Assembly: GCF_030272615.1 (NCBI RefSeq)
Contig: NC_081405.1
Location: 475,606,008 to 475,670,007 of the forward strand
Origin: Cryptomeria japonica
Lineage: Eukaryota; Streptophyta; Pinopsida; Cupressales; Cupressaceae
Direction of reading: 5' to 3'
DNA length: 64,000 nt
Of the stretch, positions 19,401 through 31,900 are shown one piece after another. Position 1 is the first letter of the stretch. Each line of letters opens with the position of its first letter. The position numbers and the translations under genes are program-made. Below the pieces are notes generated by a model. It saw only the letters and a list, made by a program, of their open reading frames with translations. It had not been told where the DNA came from and ran no database searches.

Positions 19401-21300
19401 TATTTTTGGAATTTTTCAATGACAATATATGATATGTAACTAAATGCAAACTAAATATATGAAAATGCAATCTATGTCAAGAATGCAACCTATGTTTTTG
19501 TTGTTTTGAAGATTTTGACAAACTTTTGAATGCAAATCTAAGAGAGGGACCCTTAGGAAATTGGAATGATATCTAGACCTCAAAGGACAAAAGGACTTAA
19601 TTGACAAAGGACAAAATGACAATGTCTCCCCTATATGCTTGGATACTGAGCGAGGTTTGACAAAATGATATTGATGACAAAAAGGACAAAAGACTTGATG
19701 AGGTCTAGACTTCTTAACAATGACTTAGGGTTTATCAAAGATTTGGATTGCTCAAGTATGACAAGACCTAGGTTTGACACTATATGCGAAAGGACAATTA
19801 ATATGCAAATGATCTTAATATGATATGACAATGACTTAGGCTTAATGAAGAGACTTGAGATATGCAAATGCAAATGTATGACAATGTCAACCTAAGATGA
19901 AACCTAAGGTTTAATTATGAAATGATATTACTCTTATGCAAGAGGACACATGCAAATGGATGACTTCTATTGATATGCAAAAGAAGTATGATTTAGGTGA
20001 AACCTAACCTTGATACTTGATAATGACTTTGAAAAATGCAACCTAGGATGAACCTAAATGTAAGTGACATAAGAGTTGAGACAAGTTTTTGAACAATGTT
20101 GGATAACCATGCTTTAGGAAGATGATCTTTGAATCTTGTTGAATGTTTGTTGGATGAATGTCTCTTGTGTTTGATCTTATGTTATATCAATGTGTTTTTC
20201 TTTTGAAAGGGGATAACATTCAACTTTTGACAATCAAAGAATACAAGATGTTACCACTTAGACTCAAGGCAATCATGCTCATTTCCACATTCCTTAGGGT
20301 AGGCAAAGACATTAGGTACTTGAGAGGTAGACTCATTATGGGATTCAAGGAGAATACATAGATGCTTGACCCCACGGGCTCCCCTCCACGGCACTCACTT
20401 CTCAAGGCAGCCAAGCATCAGTCCCCATGGAATCTCCCCATGGCGAACTTAGTATCTCTTCCAAGTATCCGAATTTGTCCTTCTCAAGCAACTAGAAGGG
20501 TTTTTGGCCTCTAAAAACAAGGTGTGTAGTAAAGATTTCTGTTAAGCATTACTCCTTGATGTCATGCAAGCATGATTGAGACATTAAGCCCATCAAGATA
20601 CCAAACAAATGTAGTCGCGCAAGCGCGATTTAGACCAAGAGGCCCTACTTAGATGTTGATATGAGAAAGAGTTCAAGGGTCATCACTTCCCAAGTAACTG
20701 CAATTCCCACGTAACACTTCCTTCAAAGCTTTCGCTCATCGGGTATTTTTTTATAGTGAGTTAGAATGCCAAGGAATTCTAGCCGTACTCACTTTGGGTC
20801 GTTCCCTTCTCACGATTATCACTCACTTGCTAAAGCAAAGTGGTCGGGAAGGCAGGCCCTCTAATGGAGACAAACAATCAACAACACAAGCATGGTATTG
20901 AAGATCTGGATTTCTGATCACCCTATGAAGGATGAGAGCATACTCTCCTACTCCAATGTCATACTTAACAAACACATCAAACAAATGTTCATTCCCACCT
21001 ACTTATAAAAAAATCACTAAGTGCCTAATTAAAAACTCAAACACACAATTTGGTTGTTTCTCCAAGGCAACCTGCAAAACACATGTCAGAAGTTTGATTT
21101 GTTGTCTTTGACCATCGAATCTGCATATCACATGTTAGTAGTTTGATTTGAAGTCTTTGTCATGCATATGCCAAGATCCTGCACAAATAATTAGTACCAA
21201 AATCCAAAGCATAGATGATCTGATTTATCAAAATTATCAAAAAAAACTAAAAATTTCAGTCCACTTTGAGAAGGCATAACTTTCTCATCCTAGCCCCAAA
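19401..21300 (-). other. 5' leader region of the 13.67-kb element
   Basis: No gene is visible. From 19400 to about 20150 the sequence is purine-rich with repeated GACAA, ATGCAAATG and GACTTAGG words. From 20366 to 20880 lies the block shared with 4890-5330. From 20880 to 21300 it is unique-looking. In element sense this is the leader between the damaged 5' LTR and the ORF. No primer-binding site can be pointed to, which fits a deletion across the LTR's 3' half. Confidence 0.5.
20366..20880 (-). repeat. Leader block shared with 4890-5330
   Basis: It matches the left block in CACTCACTTCT, in the 'tagaagg..tttttggcc' segment and in the TGTAGTAAAG segment, with similar spacing. Both copies lie downstream (in minus sense) of a TGTAGAC-type 5' LTR. 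Confidence 0.5.
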
Positions 21301-21878
21301 TTACAAACCAATGCTGATAAATGATTTGATTGACAAATGCGCCAATTGACAAGGAACAATGACTAATTGATTCAAATTGACATGATTGAGAAGGACGATG
21401 ATCAATGACAAATCAATCACAAAATGACAAAGTTGACAAGAGGACAAGGATCGATGACAAAATAGATTACAAAACAACAAGATTGAAAATGACCACGATC
21501 GATGACAAATCGATCGCAAGATGACAAGATTGAAAATGACAATGATCGATGACAAATCAATCGCATGATGATAAGATTGATAAGAGGACAAAACCCTAAT
21601 TAGGATTGACGATGTCCAAAATGATGACAAATAAGCGTGCACATTGATGCGATAGGATAAGATTGACCAAAATCATGACTGAAGATTGTTGTCGACAAGA
21701 CCTAATTCAAAGGTGAGATGAATGAAGAATGCAGAAGAATGACTTGATGCTCACAAATGATAAAGACCAAGTGAAAATCATAGGAGAAATGTTAATGCAA
21801 TGCAAAACCCTAAAATAAGGCAATGCGCAAATGTTAAAGTATGACTCCGCAAGCGTTGACCATTTTTAGACATCTACA
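21301..21878 (-). mobile_element. Truncated 5' LTR of the 13.67-kb element
   Basis: 578 bp remain, matching 9065-9648 at very high identity with mostly C/T and G/A differences. The outer end keeps its CA and the ACTTG target duplication. The inner part (rest of U3, R, U5) is missing: homology stops abruptly after CCCCAAATTAC. Confidence 0.8.
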
Positions 21879-21883
21879 ACTTG

Positions 21884-22364
21884 CCTACACCCCCTGACAT
21901 GCATCAAAAAATGAACAAAATTGACCTACAAAAGTGTGCTCAAATTAGAAATTGACAAGTGGGCATCAGGGTACATACCTCTAGTCCTGTGTCCTCTGAT
22001 CGTTGATAGCTCCGCATGCACTCACCACAATGATTTTTCCTCAAAATTCACACCATCCTTGCCAAGCCTTCCTTGCTCCAGAACTCCAATTCTTCCCAAT
22101 GAGAGTGAAAATGAACTCTTTAATTTGTATTAGTTGTGGTCTTTTTCACCTTTTGAAACTTGTATCTTTCGCATTTGAACCCCGATTTCACTTTCGTTCA
22201 TGATTTTGGAATCCAGGCATCATTATGGACAAATTGACCTCTTGTTCAATTTTTTCAGCCAATTTTTTAAGGGGGCACCCTTGTAACCTGTTATGTCTGG
22301 GACATCTTTTAATGCGATTTTTCTTGAATTTTCTTTGAAACAATGCTCTAAATTGCATTGTCTC
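21884..22364 (+). other. 3' internal remnant of a plus-strand element
   Basis: The last part (about 22240-22364) resembles, in plus orientation, the sequence inside the PPTs at 9649 and 13790 (AATTTTTTAAGGGGGCA and TTTGAAACAATGC). The first 350 bases show nothing I recognise. Confidence 0.45.
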
Positions 22365-22380
22365 AAAAAGGGGCAAAAAA
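22365..22380 (+). other. Polypurine tract of a plus-strand element
   Basis: AAAAAGGGGCAAAAAA precedes a decayed LTR start (ACACTAAAA where TGTAGACACCTAAAA is expected). The LTR is cut at 22392 by the next element and resumes at 48385. Confidence 0.6.
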
Positions 22381-22392
22381 CAAACACTAAAA

Positions 22393-23297
22393 TGTAGGAA
22401 TCCAAGAACACTGAGAGGGGGGGTGAATCAGTGTTCTACCAGAATGATCAATTTTAACCTTATTAAAACATGCATTCACCAAGTAGTATGCTGATACATA
22501 TAAGATTGAAAGAAGTAAAGAAATCAATAAGCCAATTACACAAATCAACACCATAACATAGAGAATTATACATGGAAAACCTCAAAGAGGAAAAACCACG
22601 GTGGGATTTGTGACCCACAATATCAATCCACTAGCCATATGAAGAGATATTATATAATATGGGGCCCTACACATGCAGGAAGGCTTACAACCTAGAGCAC
22701 ACTGCTCATCACAAAGGAGTATCACTGACTACAGTCACTCAGAATAAGAAAACATAAAATTGAACTCATATAATGCATCTGCTATGCCTGATTGAGTTCT
22801 GGTTCAATCTCTGTTTGTTCTGGTTTTGAAACCCTAAACCCTTACCAAAATAACCTCTTACATAATCAACAATCCTCGCATTACAATTATCTCTCTCTCA
22901 CTCATATTTTATTCCCTCATATCACAAAATTATTTAATCAACTCACCTATATACCCTTACAATCTTCCATGCCTTATGTCGACTTACATAGATAATTACA
23001 AAATGAATATACAAGTCTGCTCAATTACATATATACATAAATATCAAAATCAATTTCCAATTGTCGGATCTACCAAATGATGGTGGCCTCATATACCAGT
23101 ATTCTGTGTAAGTCATATCATCCTACAATGTCGGTACCCATATAATTCCTCCAACTAGTGAAGATACTTGTCGATGTCGATGCTGGTGTCGGTGAAGTGT
23201 CTGTCGGTGAACAACCAAACCAAGATATAAAAGCCAGAACATGTTTCCATCAATGAAAACATATTGAAACCAATCAAATGAGTGTCAATTGCCAACA
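22393..23297 (-). mobile_element. 3' LTR of the Copia-like element
   Basis: It is 905 bp, with TGTAGGAATCC...GCCAACA ends on the plus strand. It aligns along its whole length with 47479-48384 at high identity, the differences being mainly transitions. It has a G7 run after AACACTGAGA in both copies. Confidence 0.85.
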
Positions 23298-23298
23298 A

Positions 23299-23312
23299 TA
23301 TCCCCCTTTGGC
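23299..23312 (-). other. Polypurine tract of the Copia-like element
   Basis: On the minus strand GCCAAAGGGGGATA lies directly before the LTR start TGTTGGCAATTG. Confidence 0.7.
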
Positions 23313-23539
23313 ATTGATGGCAACACTCATGTGAAAAATGATAATGGTTTCACTCTGAGACTGCTCCCCCTGAGCTGAATATCCATCTGTGATCATGATC
23401 TGAACAAAATACTCCATACCTCCAAGAATATATTTTTCACCTATACCTCCCCCTTTGACATCAATGCCAAAAAAATACCAAAAGTCAGGATGAAGAATGA
23501 AAGACTATACAAAGAATGTCCCAAAACACCTTACCAGAG

Positions 23540-24268
23540 CTAAATATATTTGAAAATTTCTGGATAGGCTTTCTCCAAAAGCTCTAGATAGGTATCCCAA
23601 CCTAATTTGAGTATTCTAGAAATAGATACAAGTCCATTAAGCATGTGAGAATATGACTTTTTATCCTTAAGTTCTATCGGTGTGGGCTTACCAACCATAT
23701 CAATACACTCCTTCTTATGTACACTCAATGAGTCCAACCAGGGACTCGCCAATCCTCTGAGACCTCTATCTCTTCTAATGATTTTATCTTTATCCCTCTC
23801 AAGAGCTGAAACTTGAGCTTCCAATACCAAAATCTGAGCATAAATAGATGTATTTAAATAATTTGAGCCATCAAAATAATTGACTATACCTACAATTTTC
23901 TCCCGAGTATCCTTAATCCCTTTATCTATATCTATTGTAAGTAAACCTATGTTACAACATACTCTATAAATATTTGTACATTGCCTTAAGGCATTATCAA
24001 TTAACTTCAACTTATCATTAATCTCCTTCTTCTCTGACTCACACATCTGATCAAATGTTTCTCTTTTGTCTTGTGTAATCCTCTCCAATGCCTGTCGGTT
24101 AGATATTTGTTGTAAAGATTGAAAGTCCTTTGAAATGTGCTCTATGGTTATTTTAATCTTGCCAGACGGGCTTGCTCCTTTGTCAAGTTTGCACTCTGGG
24201 ATAAGTCTATGCAAAATTGGGATTGATTGATTAATAAATCCTTTGTCCACAGATCCTTCCTTCATCAT
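23540..24268 (-). pseudogene. C-terminal part of the unknown ORF2 of the Copia-like element
   Basis: This 242-codon open stretch starts MMKEGSVDKGF and ends YPEIFKYI. It is charged and helical, with coiled-coil-like runs (for example around EKKEINDKLKLIDNAL and LEAQVSALERDKDKIIRRD). It contains no zinc finger, protease or polymerase motif. It lies about 230 bases inside the 3' LTR and in the same direction as the CCHC ORF. It is probably the last part of one long ORF whose start is near 27996; stops and a solo-LTR insertion lie between. I do not recognise the family. Confidence 0.5.
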
Positions 24269-25321
24269 CTTCTATGGGCTCAGTAGAACTCATCTCAGTT
24301 ATGTTGTTCTTCTCTACCTATGAGGTGTCAATTGACAATAATGATGTGCTCACTACCAGTTCCTTGTCAGATTCCTCTTTCTTCTCCTCTGATGGTTTAT
24401 TAACTTTAATATCTTTCTCTTTTCCACTGGTCGCTTAGCCACTTTGTGCAGTATCATTTATTGTCGATTCCTCCTTATGAATCGTGTCCTCAACCTGTAC
24501 ATTCTAATCCAGAGAACTATTGTCCTCAACATTTGTAACCTATTGTAAAGTGGAAAATAATCGAACCCTAGTTGCTCTCCCCTCTTCCAACTCCAAGGAG
24601 AGAGAAGGGAGGTTACTAGGGTTGACGGTTTTCACATAGGTGGGACTTTACATTCAAAAGAGGGGTTGAAACCCACAAGATCCAATCCCACACAATGCAA
24701 GATTGGATTCTAAATGAGTTTCAAGGGTTAAGACAGCAAGGCTACCTCTTTTGTAAAGAATGTAGATAGAATGATTAAGCTAGGAATGCATAGAAAGTGA
24801 GAAATATTTGCTTATAAACTGAGATAGGGATGTAGGATGAAGCTGCGGACCTGGAATTAGCAGTAAAATGTCGATACGACACTGTCCTGCAAATTTGAGC
24901 GAAAGTTGACGGGACGATGGCGCCTGGCATGCACATGGTCCTTCAAAAAATCCGCGAAACGAAGGGGGATCGGTTCGTCTCTGCACAAGGATTCCAGATC
25001 TTCAATTTCAGTCGCGTACCTGCAACCTACACACAGAAAAGCGAAGACGATTGGGGGGTTAGGGATTAGGGGTTTTCCCTTAGGTCAAACCGTGGTTTTG
25101 GAATTAACCAAGAAATGAGAAATGCTGTAAATGTAAATGATTGTAATGTAAAACAAGTACTAGTACCTTGTTGTAAGGATGTTTGTATCCTTATGTGCGA
25201 AGGTATAGATGTTGTTGTTTGTTGTATGTTGTATGTTGTAGTATGTGATCTCCTCTTCAATGGTTGAATCCTTGTCTTGAATGCAACACTTAGCCTTGAA
25301 TGGAGACTTGGAATGATCAAT

Positions 25322-25378
25322 TGCTTGAAGGAATGCTTGGATGCTTGAATGCTTGAATGTTTGAATGTTTGAATATCG
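25322..25378. repeat. GCTTGAAT / GTTTGAAT octamer repeat
   Basis: About six units of GCTTGGAT, GCTTGAAT or GTTTGAAT follow one another inside the solo LTR. Confidence 0.8.
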
Positions 25379-25557
25379 CTTCTACGCCTTTTTTTCCGTC
25401 TTTCAAATGAGAGAGGAAAATGTCATTTATATACTTTCCAATTAGGGTTGATAGACTGATTTTCCTGACCTTAGGCCGACCAGGAAATGTTATTTTCCAA
25501 ATTGCAAACAAAAAGACCCGAAGCCCCATAGGAGACCGGGCCCAAAATAGGGCCAGG

Positions 25558-25646
25558 GACCAGGGCGCTGGGTGCCATGGTCCTGGGGGACCAGGGCGCT
25601 GGGCGCCATGGTCCTAAAGGACCAGGGCGCTGGGCGCTCTGGTCCC
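25558..25646. repeat. GC-rich 31-bp tandem repeat, three units
   Basis: Units start GACCAGGGCGCTGGG at 25558, 25589 and 25620. Their GGCGCCATGGTCC part is itself nearly palindromic. This is the most GC-rich spot in an otherwise AT-rich window. Confidence 0.9.
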
Positions 25647-25822
25647 ACCTCCTGGGACAGCAGGGTGCAAGGAGGGGTCAGGCAGGGTACTGGAAAAATG
25701 CAGTTTTTGGTGTTGTGGACAAGTTTCGGGGTCTCCAATCAGGTTCCGTGTTGCGTCGCCATCGTGAAGACCCAAATGCGGTCGAAATTGCAAGTGTCAC
25801 AATTTTAGGATGCTACACCTAT

Positions 25823-27996
25823 ACACTCTCTGAATCTGTCGGTATCTCAACATTTGCTAGTATCACCTCTGTGTCCTATACATTAGATTCTACTAGGGGC
25901 TCTATATCTAATATCTTAATATCTTTCAAAATTGTAGAAGAGGTACCCATTATACCTTTGCCTTTCCCTTAAACTGGGATGTTTGTAGTGTAATTTTTAG
26001 CTTTCGGTGAAGTGTAAAAACTAGGGTTTTCAACAAAGAACTGAACCCATGCCTTGTGGGTCTCAGTGATTATCTCATTAACCCTTCCTAACATAAGACT
26101 AACTATCATGTGCTTGCTATGAAATTTTTTTTTTTTGCAACCTGAAGTGTCATATCCAACTCACTAGGAGTAATGGATCCACGGGTAGTCAATAACTCTT
26201 GAATCTTTATATGCTTGTCTTCCTCTATAGCTGATAATCTCCTAGCATCTAAGTTGTCATATAGTTGTGTCAGTATTTGATTCTCAGTTTCTAACAAAGC
26301 TTTCTTATATATATCCAAATATAACAAAACTATTTCCTCAACTTCTCTTTGCTCATCATCATCTACATGCTCATAATAAAATTGTACATTTTTCAACATA
26401 CCATCCTTAGTAATTTCATCTACCAATTCTGCACAAGTCTTGGGTGGAATACTAGTTACATTACCAAAGACAATTGGTAGGTCTATGTCATCTCTTCTTT
26501 CTTCTACCAGTACCGGATGGCGTAGAAGGTGTTTCCTTTGGAGCTCATTTCTTTGTCGGTACCTTGACTATAACCTTCCTTATCAGTTGCTTCCTAGCTT
26601 CCTCCTTGAAATATTCACTTTTCTTCCTCAATACCCTCTTAAATGCTAAGGGTGTGTCATCTTTACTTCCAGAGTCTGATGGAATAGGCTCAATGAATAT
26701 TTCAGGCTCTTTTCACTTCCTTCCTTTTTCCGGAACAACATCCATTAATGCTTTGATATCCTGAGATACTTGTTCAACAAATTTGCTTGCCTTGCTCTTC
26801 TTTTTCTCCCTCTTCTTTCGGTTAAACTCAGTTTGAACCTCTTTCTTCTTCTATTTTCAGTATCAAAGTATTTCTTGGCTTCATCAATTGGCGCATCAAT
26901 TAACATCTTTGCATAAGCATCCAAAATCCATGCATCAACTTCATAACCCATCTCTTCAATCCATATCTTCTGGGGTTTGACTGCTTCCATCAAGGTTTCA
27001 TCCTTTTTAACCATGAATCATATCTCGGTTGAGTATTTCTCAACAATTTTCTTTAGAATCCTCTCTCTAGATTTCATATCCTTCTGGAATGCCTTGAAGT
27101 AACCCCAAACCTTATCATCTCACTGACTACCCAGACTAGCAATAGATTGTTTCAGTTGTCTTCCTACTGGGATATCAAATGCCCACTGCCTCTTCCCAAA
27201 ACTGAGAGTTCATTAATTAAAAATAGCATCAAATAGACAATAATATTCCCATATCAAAATCACCCCTTCTTCTCTCCTTTGATCTTCCCAAGGTTAACTA
27301 ACAACTCATCTAACATCCATCCATACAAATCTAACTTCTCATTATCCCTCATGATCTTATGTGTGGCCTAAATGCAGGAGCTATAAATGGAGTTAAGATG
27401 ATTGGATTGAGTTACCTTGTATCCATTAATCATGCTGCCAAATTTGATGTCTCAGTCTGTGATAGTGCTAACCCTCATCGATCGTTGGTCCAAAGTTGCG
27501 CCCATCAGTTTGTTAACCTGATCATTAGAAATTGTTTTCTCTGAATGCTGACCAATGTGTGGAAAATAGGTGATGGCCCTAATGGACTCCTTCAAGATCT
27601 TATACGACATGTCCAACTAGATGAATTCTCCATGCACTCTACTCAAAACATATCTGATAATCTCATCTTAAAATTTAGAGATATACAAAATGCCAATAAA
27701 CCCTAGATCCTTAATGTGCTGATACTTGGGCTTGATCTTTCCAGAATCTCCCATTAACTCGCTCATTTACATGCTCTTGATATCATTGGTTCCAAAATCC
27801 TCAATGTGGCAGTGATTGTATGCTCTGACATCTTCCACATATATAACTCCTTTCGAAACATGGGAAAGAGCACCAACTGAATCATCCAAGGTGGCAATAT
27901 GCAAACATTGCTTGAAAGTTGGCCTAGGATGATCCTTAACCACAACAACAGTAGTATTTGCAATAAAAGTAGGTGCAGAGGATGATCCCGCTTCCA
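25823..27996 (-). pseudogene. N-terminal and middle part of the unknown ORF2 of the Copia-like element
   Basis: A likely start is the ATG at 27996 (MEAGSSSAPTFIANTTVVVV). Open pieces at 27767-27996, 26745-27014 and 26106-26426 are joined by frames with stops and shifts. The middle piece is basic (RRRKRFKLSLTERRGRKRR); the last piece is acidic and helical. A segment near 27300-27460 reads FGSMINGYKVTQSN and ends with DNEKLDLYGWMLDELL, so coding text persists between the open pieces. No known domain is visible. It takes the place where pol would lie in a complete element. The ORF continues beyond the solo LTR to 23540. Confidence 0.5.
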
Positions 27997-28951
27997 TGAT
28001 GAAAGATAAATACCTGAGAAATAGTTGTCGGTGAAACTTGTTGGGTGAATATTTTGTCACTAGCATACCAATGACCAAATATATGATTCACACATAGCTA
28101 TGTTGAGAAATTAATCTCTCCTCTCATCAAGGGGAGGTTCCCTTTGAAATTTCTTCTCTCATTAATAAGAAATTAAAATCTGTGGGTTAGTGTTGGGCAT
28201 ATAACTCTCTCTTTTCAGAGTTAATGTATTCTCCCTCCACTTTGTTACAATTTCCCTATAACTTTGATCCTTAAGGAAATAGACAAATTAATCCAACAAA
28301 CTATACCAAGATTTTATAAGCAAGAAGCACAAAGTCTTTCTTGAATATAACACTAACTTAACTAATTATCATAATGGTTAGCAATTCAATCTTACAGCTC
28401 AAAGTCTTCAAGTATAATTCCTTAATCCTTAAAACTACAAGTAATAGTAGAAATACAAAGCCTACTACTAGTCACTTAACAATAAAAAATTTCCCAAATA
28501 TTCAAGGAGCACAAAGTCTACTTTTACTATTCAAGAGCTCTTTTACCCACTTAACAATACCTCCTATATCAAAAAATTCAAGAACATATATAAGTCATGA
28601 ACATAAGAACATCAACTCATATAAACAATTTTTGACACGACACAAAGTTTGGGATCAAATAAAATTGCTTTCTTTATTTAATTGATCAAATCTTCACAAC
28701 AAAAGCTCAAAGTCTTAGTTGAGACAAAAATTCAACAGAGTTTTGCTTAGCATAATAAAAGATTAAAAATACAAATGAGGGTCCTCCTTATATATAAGAA
28801 GAGTGGAGAAAAATGTGGGCACAATTGACTAATTCAACTGCATAGTCCCACTTGACTACAACTACGGCAAAAAGAAAATATACAGCTGTGGGAAAACTTG
28901 CAGCATCTAACAATGAAACTACATGAAAAGAAAATGTCAAAAAGGGACACT

Positions 28952-31900
28952 TTATTCATCTTTCTCCTCCTGGTTTGACTTGTGGAATTCTTCGAACTTA
29001 GCTAGGATGGCCTCCATCTCTACTTGGTTTGGCATTGGGGTAGAATCTGTGATTACATGAACATGGAAAATTGTATCCTCAGCCTCTACATATTTCTTTT
29101 TCCCATCCTTCAGCATGGATGTGAGGACCTCAAAACTGACTTGGATCTTCGGTAACTTATCGAATGAACCAAGTGAGAAATCATGTCCTGTGTAGTGATC
29201 CATTAAAGAAATAAATTCTTGTGTGATGGCATCACTAGTAATGAGATTCTAATTGTCATCATACAGATAACAAGGAAGGTTGGCAATTCTAGCATAAATG
29301 AGATCAATCTCATCATCATCTTCCTTCCTCTCTTGGTATAGCTCTATTGTCATCAACCTTATTGTCTCTTTCTTGTGAGACAATAGCAACAAGATTTGGA
29401 TATATTTTTCCCTTGAAGGAACCACTTTATTCTCAACGAGGACGTCTATTCTAAAGTCCTCCATTTTGCTCCAAACAATTGTACTCTTCTCAATATCTTT
29501 AATCTCCTGAGATAATGAAGTTTTGACACTTTGCATCCCACTTTGGATCACTTCAAAATCAGTCAATAACCCAAGTGTTGAAATTAAGAGATGAGACCCT
29601 TCTAACTTCAGCCATGTAATCCACTCGTCCACCACTCGGCTCTTGGCTCCTACCTGTTCAATTTTCTTAAGAGATTTAGTGTCCATTGAGGATCCTATGG
29701 GCTCAACTTCCTAGGAGGATTGTGTAACTTTGAGAAGAACATTAGTCAATTGCTCACATTTATGTTTTAATTTATTCTTCTCATCCCTCTCTTGGTCAAG
29801 TCTCTATAACAAAGAGTTAAAAGCTATCTGAGAATCTAGCTTAACTCTCTCATGTGTCTCCTCTCCAAGCTCCACACTTTGCATCATGTAATCCTTAGGC
29901 TATATATCATTTATTCTTCTCTGATGATGGTACCATGACCTCAACATACTTCCTTTTAGAATTCGATTCTACTAACACTCAAGAGACAGTCTTCGGCTTC
30001 TTTGTTCCTTTGGGCTTTGGAGGAACAAACTACTCAAAATCAAACTCATCGAGTGAAATTACCTATTTCTTCCTCTTAGGTGCTACTAGCTCCATACAAG
30101 GTGGTAATTCTAGATTGGCAGATGGAGTAGTAGCTTCTTGTTGAGTCTCACTTGGTATTTCAAGAGCAAACTGGCTTGAACCTGCAGCAGTTCTACATTT
30201 TTTTATAAATATCAATGCTGAAGTATCCAGTGATATACCTGTTGATGTAGTAACAACTGCTAATGCTAACCCTTCTTTAGTTACAGCCACAGAGGAGAGA
30301 TTGGAAGGTGCAATGGAAACAATTTCAGTACTAAACAGAGGTGGGATTTTTGTTATGACCGTCATAGTAGAAATAACTTTAGTGCTTACCAGAGATGGAA
30401 TTTATGTTATGACCACTATAGAAGGTAAATTCATCATCCGTTGTTCCGCAAACGCTTGCTCCATAGATTCAGGAAACTCCAACATTGAAGATTCAAGGGT
30501 GGTTGAGGGGATATCATCCAAACTGGAAAATTTGGATAATGCGAAAAATTGTTGAGAAGTCTCTGACTATGTCATGTCCATGCCCAGATCCTCATCATTA
30601 AATTCCTCTTCCTCTTGATCAGAATCAAAATTGATGGAATGGATAATCACCTCTAAATGAGTTGGCACTTGTGAAGTGGGCAAGACATTAACTTCACCAA
30701 GATGTGATGTTTCTTCAACTTGTGCTTCCTCTTGTTGAGGAATTTCACCTTCTTCTATCTCCTTCTCTTTTTCAGTATCTCTAGCAGTCTATTGTTTTGG
30801 TTCCTTTGTGGTTGTCTCCTACACTACTGAAGATGATTCACCTTTTTTGGACCCTTTAATTGTGAACTTGATTTTGGGTCCTTTCCCCATAGATTGTGTT
30901 GCAGGGGCTGAGGATAGTGATTGTGGATCTTCTTTGCCCTTGGTTCTTGTTTCAGTCATAGCTCTCTTAACAACTAGGCCATCACTATTATCGTCATCTC
31001 CAGAACTAGCAGGAAGTTGTTTCATTCTAAGATTCTTTTTTAACAACCATGCATTGGTGTTTGCCAAAATGGGATAAATTCTTTGAGTGATAGACTTACT
31101 CTCCTTTTTCGACCATTGCACTGGTGGAAGTGGAGAGTCAACAATCTTCTTTTCATAAGAGGTTGGGCCTACTATGTCATCAGTGTCTTCCATGGTCATT
31201 GGGATCTTTCTCAAATCTAAATTTTCAATCTGCTCCAAGGTAAGATGACTGAAATCCATTCTTCTTATGTCTTCCTCATCTTGGCAATCCGCCCACACAT
31301 CCTCGAACCTAAAAACATGGGTGTAGTTTCTTTTGAGCTTATTCTTCATGCCACGAAAATTAAAATTAGTTTTTTCTTTAAATCTTCTCATAGTGTTCCA
31401 TTTCATCTCTTCCTCCATGTTCTTAGCCTTGGGGTTAGTTAAAATTGAGTACCTGCCACTAGATTCTGAGAACTTCAACCTGGTCTTATGTGCTTGCGAT
31501 TTATTTTCATGCACCTAGATTAGTTGCCAACACAACTCAATGAGAATTATCTTATCAGAAGGATACCTTGGTAAAATGAAGGGTTCACCTAAGAAACATC
31601 TGATCCAGATGTAAGTGAATGTTGGAAACTGAAGAAAAACGCATCCAAAATGAGACACCTTGTTATATGCAACCTCTGATAATATTTTCTTCTACAGAAT
31701 TTTATCAAACATGCACTTCCACACAACAAAGAAGGCATCATTGACTCTTCTAAAATGGATACCTTGATTCTTGATCATGAGTTGATCATAGTATTCCTAG
31801 ACAGGTGCTAATCTCCTGTCACCTTTGGTAGATAAACCTGGATATTGCCTCATAGAAGCGGCTACATAAACTAGGTAAGAGGTCATATAAAATTTCAATG

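Larger units (their letters stand above)
8209..21878 (-). mobile_element. LTR retrotransposon, minus strand, 13.67 kb, with extra internal LTR
   Basis: The terminal sequences are TG (8209) and CA (21878). The five bases outside each end are identical: ACTTG at 8204-8208 and at 21879-21883. The left LTR (8209-9648) is next to a PPT, so it is the 3' LTR; the truncated right LTR (21301-21878) is the 5' LTR. Inside, in the element's sense, come a leader, a 796-codon ORF, a short proline-rich ORF, an antisense PMD remnant, a PPT and another LTR (12433-13789), then an antisense PMD pseudogene, PPT and 3' LTR. I found no protease, RT or integrase, so it looks non-autonomous. The LTR-internal-LTR-internal-LTR order points to ectopic recombination or to nesting followed by deletion. 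Confidence 0.7.
24544..25817 (-). mobile_element. Solo LTR with perfect target duplication CCTAT
   Basis: The 1,274-bp segment starts TGTAAAGTGG and ends GATGCTACA. CCTAT flanks it on both sides (24539-24543 and 25818-25822). No internal region or second LTR is present. On the minus strand it reads TGTAGCATCCTAAAATTG, the likely LTR sense. It contains a GC-rich 31-bp minisatellite and an octamer repeat. It sits inside ORF2 of the Copia-like element and so is younger than that element. Confidence 0.85.
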
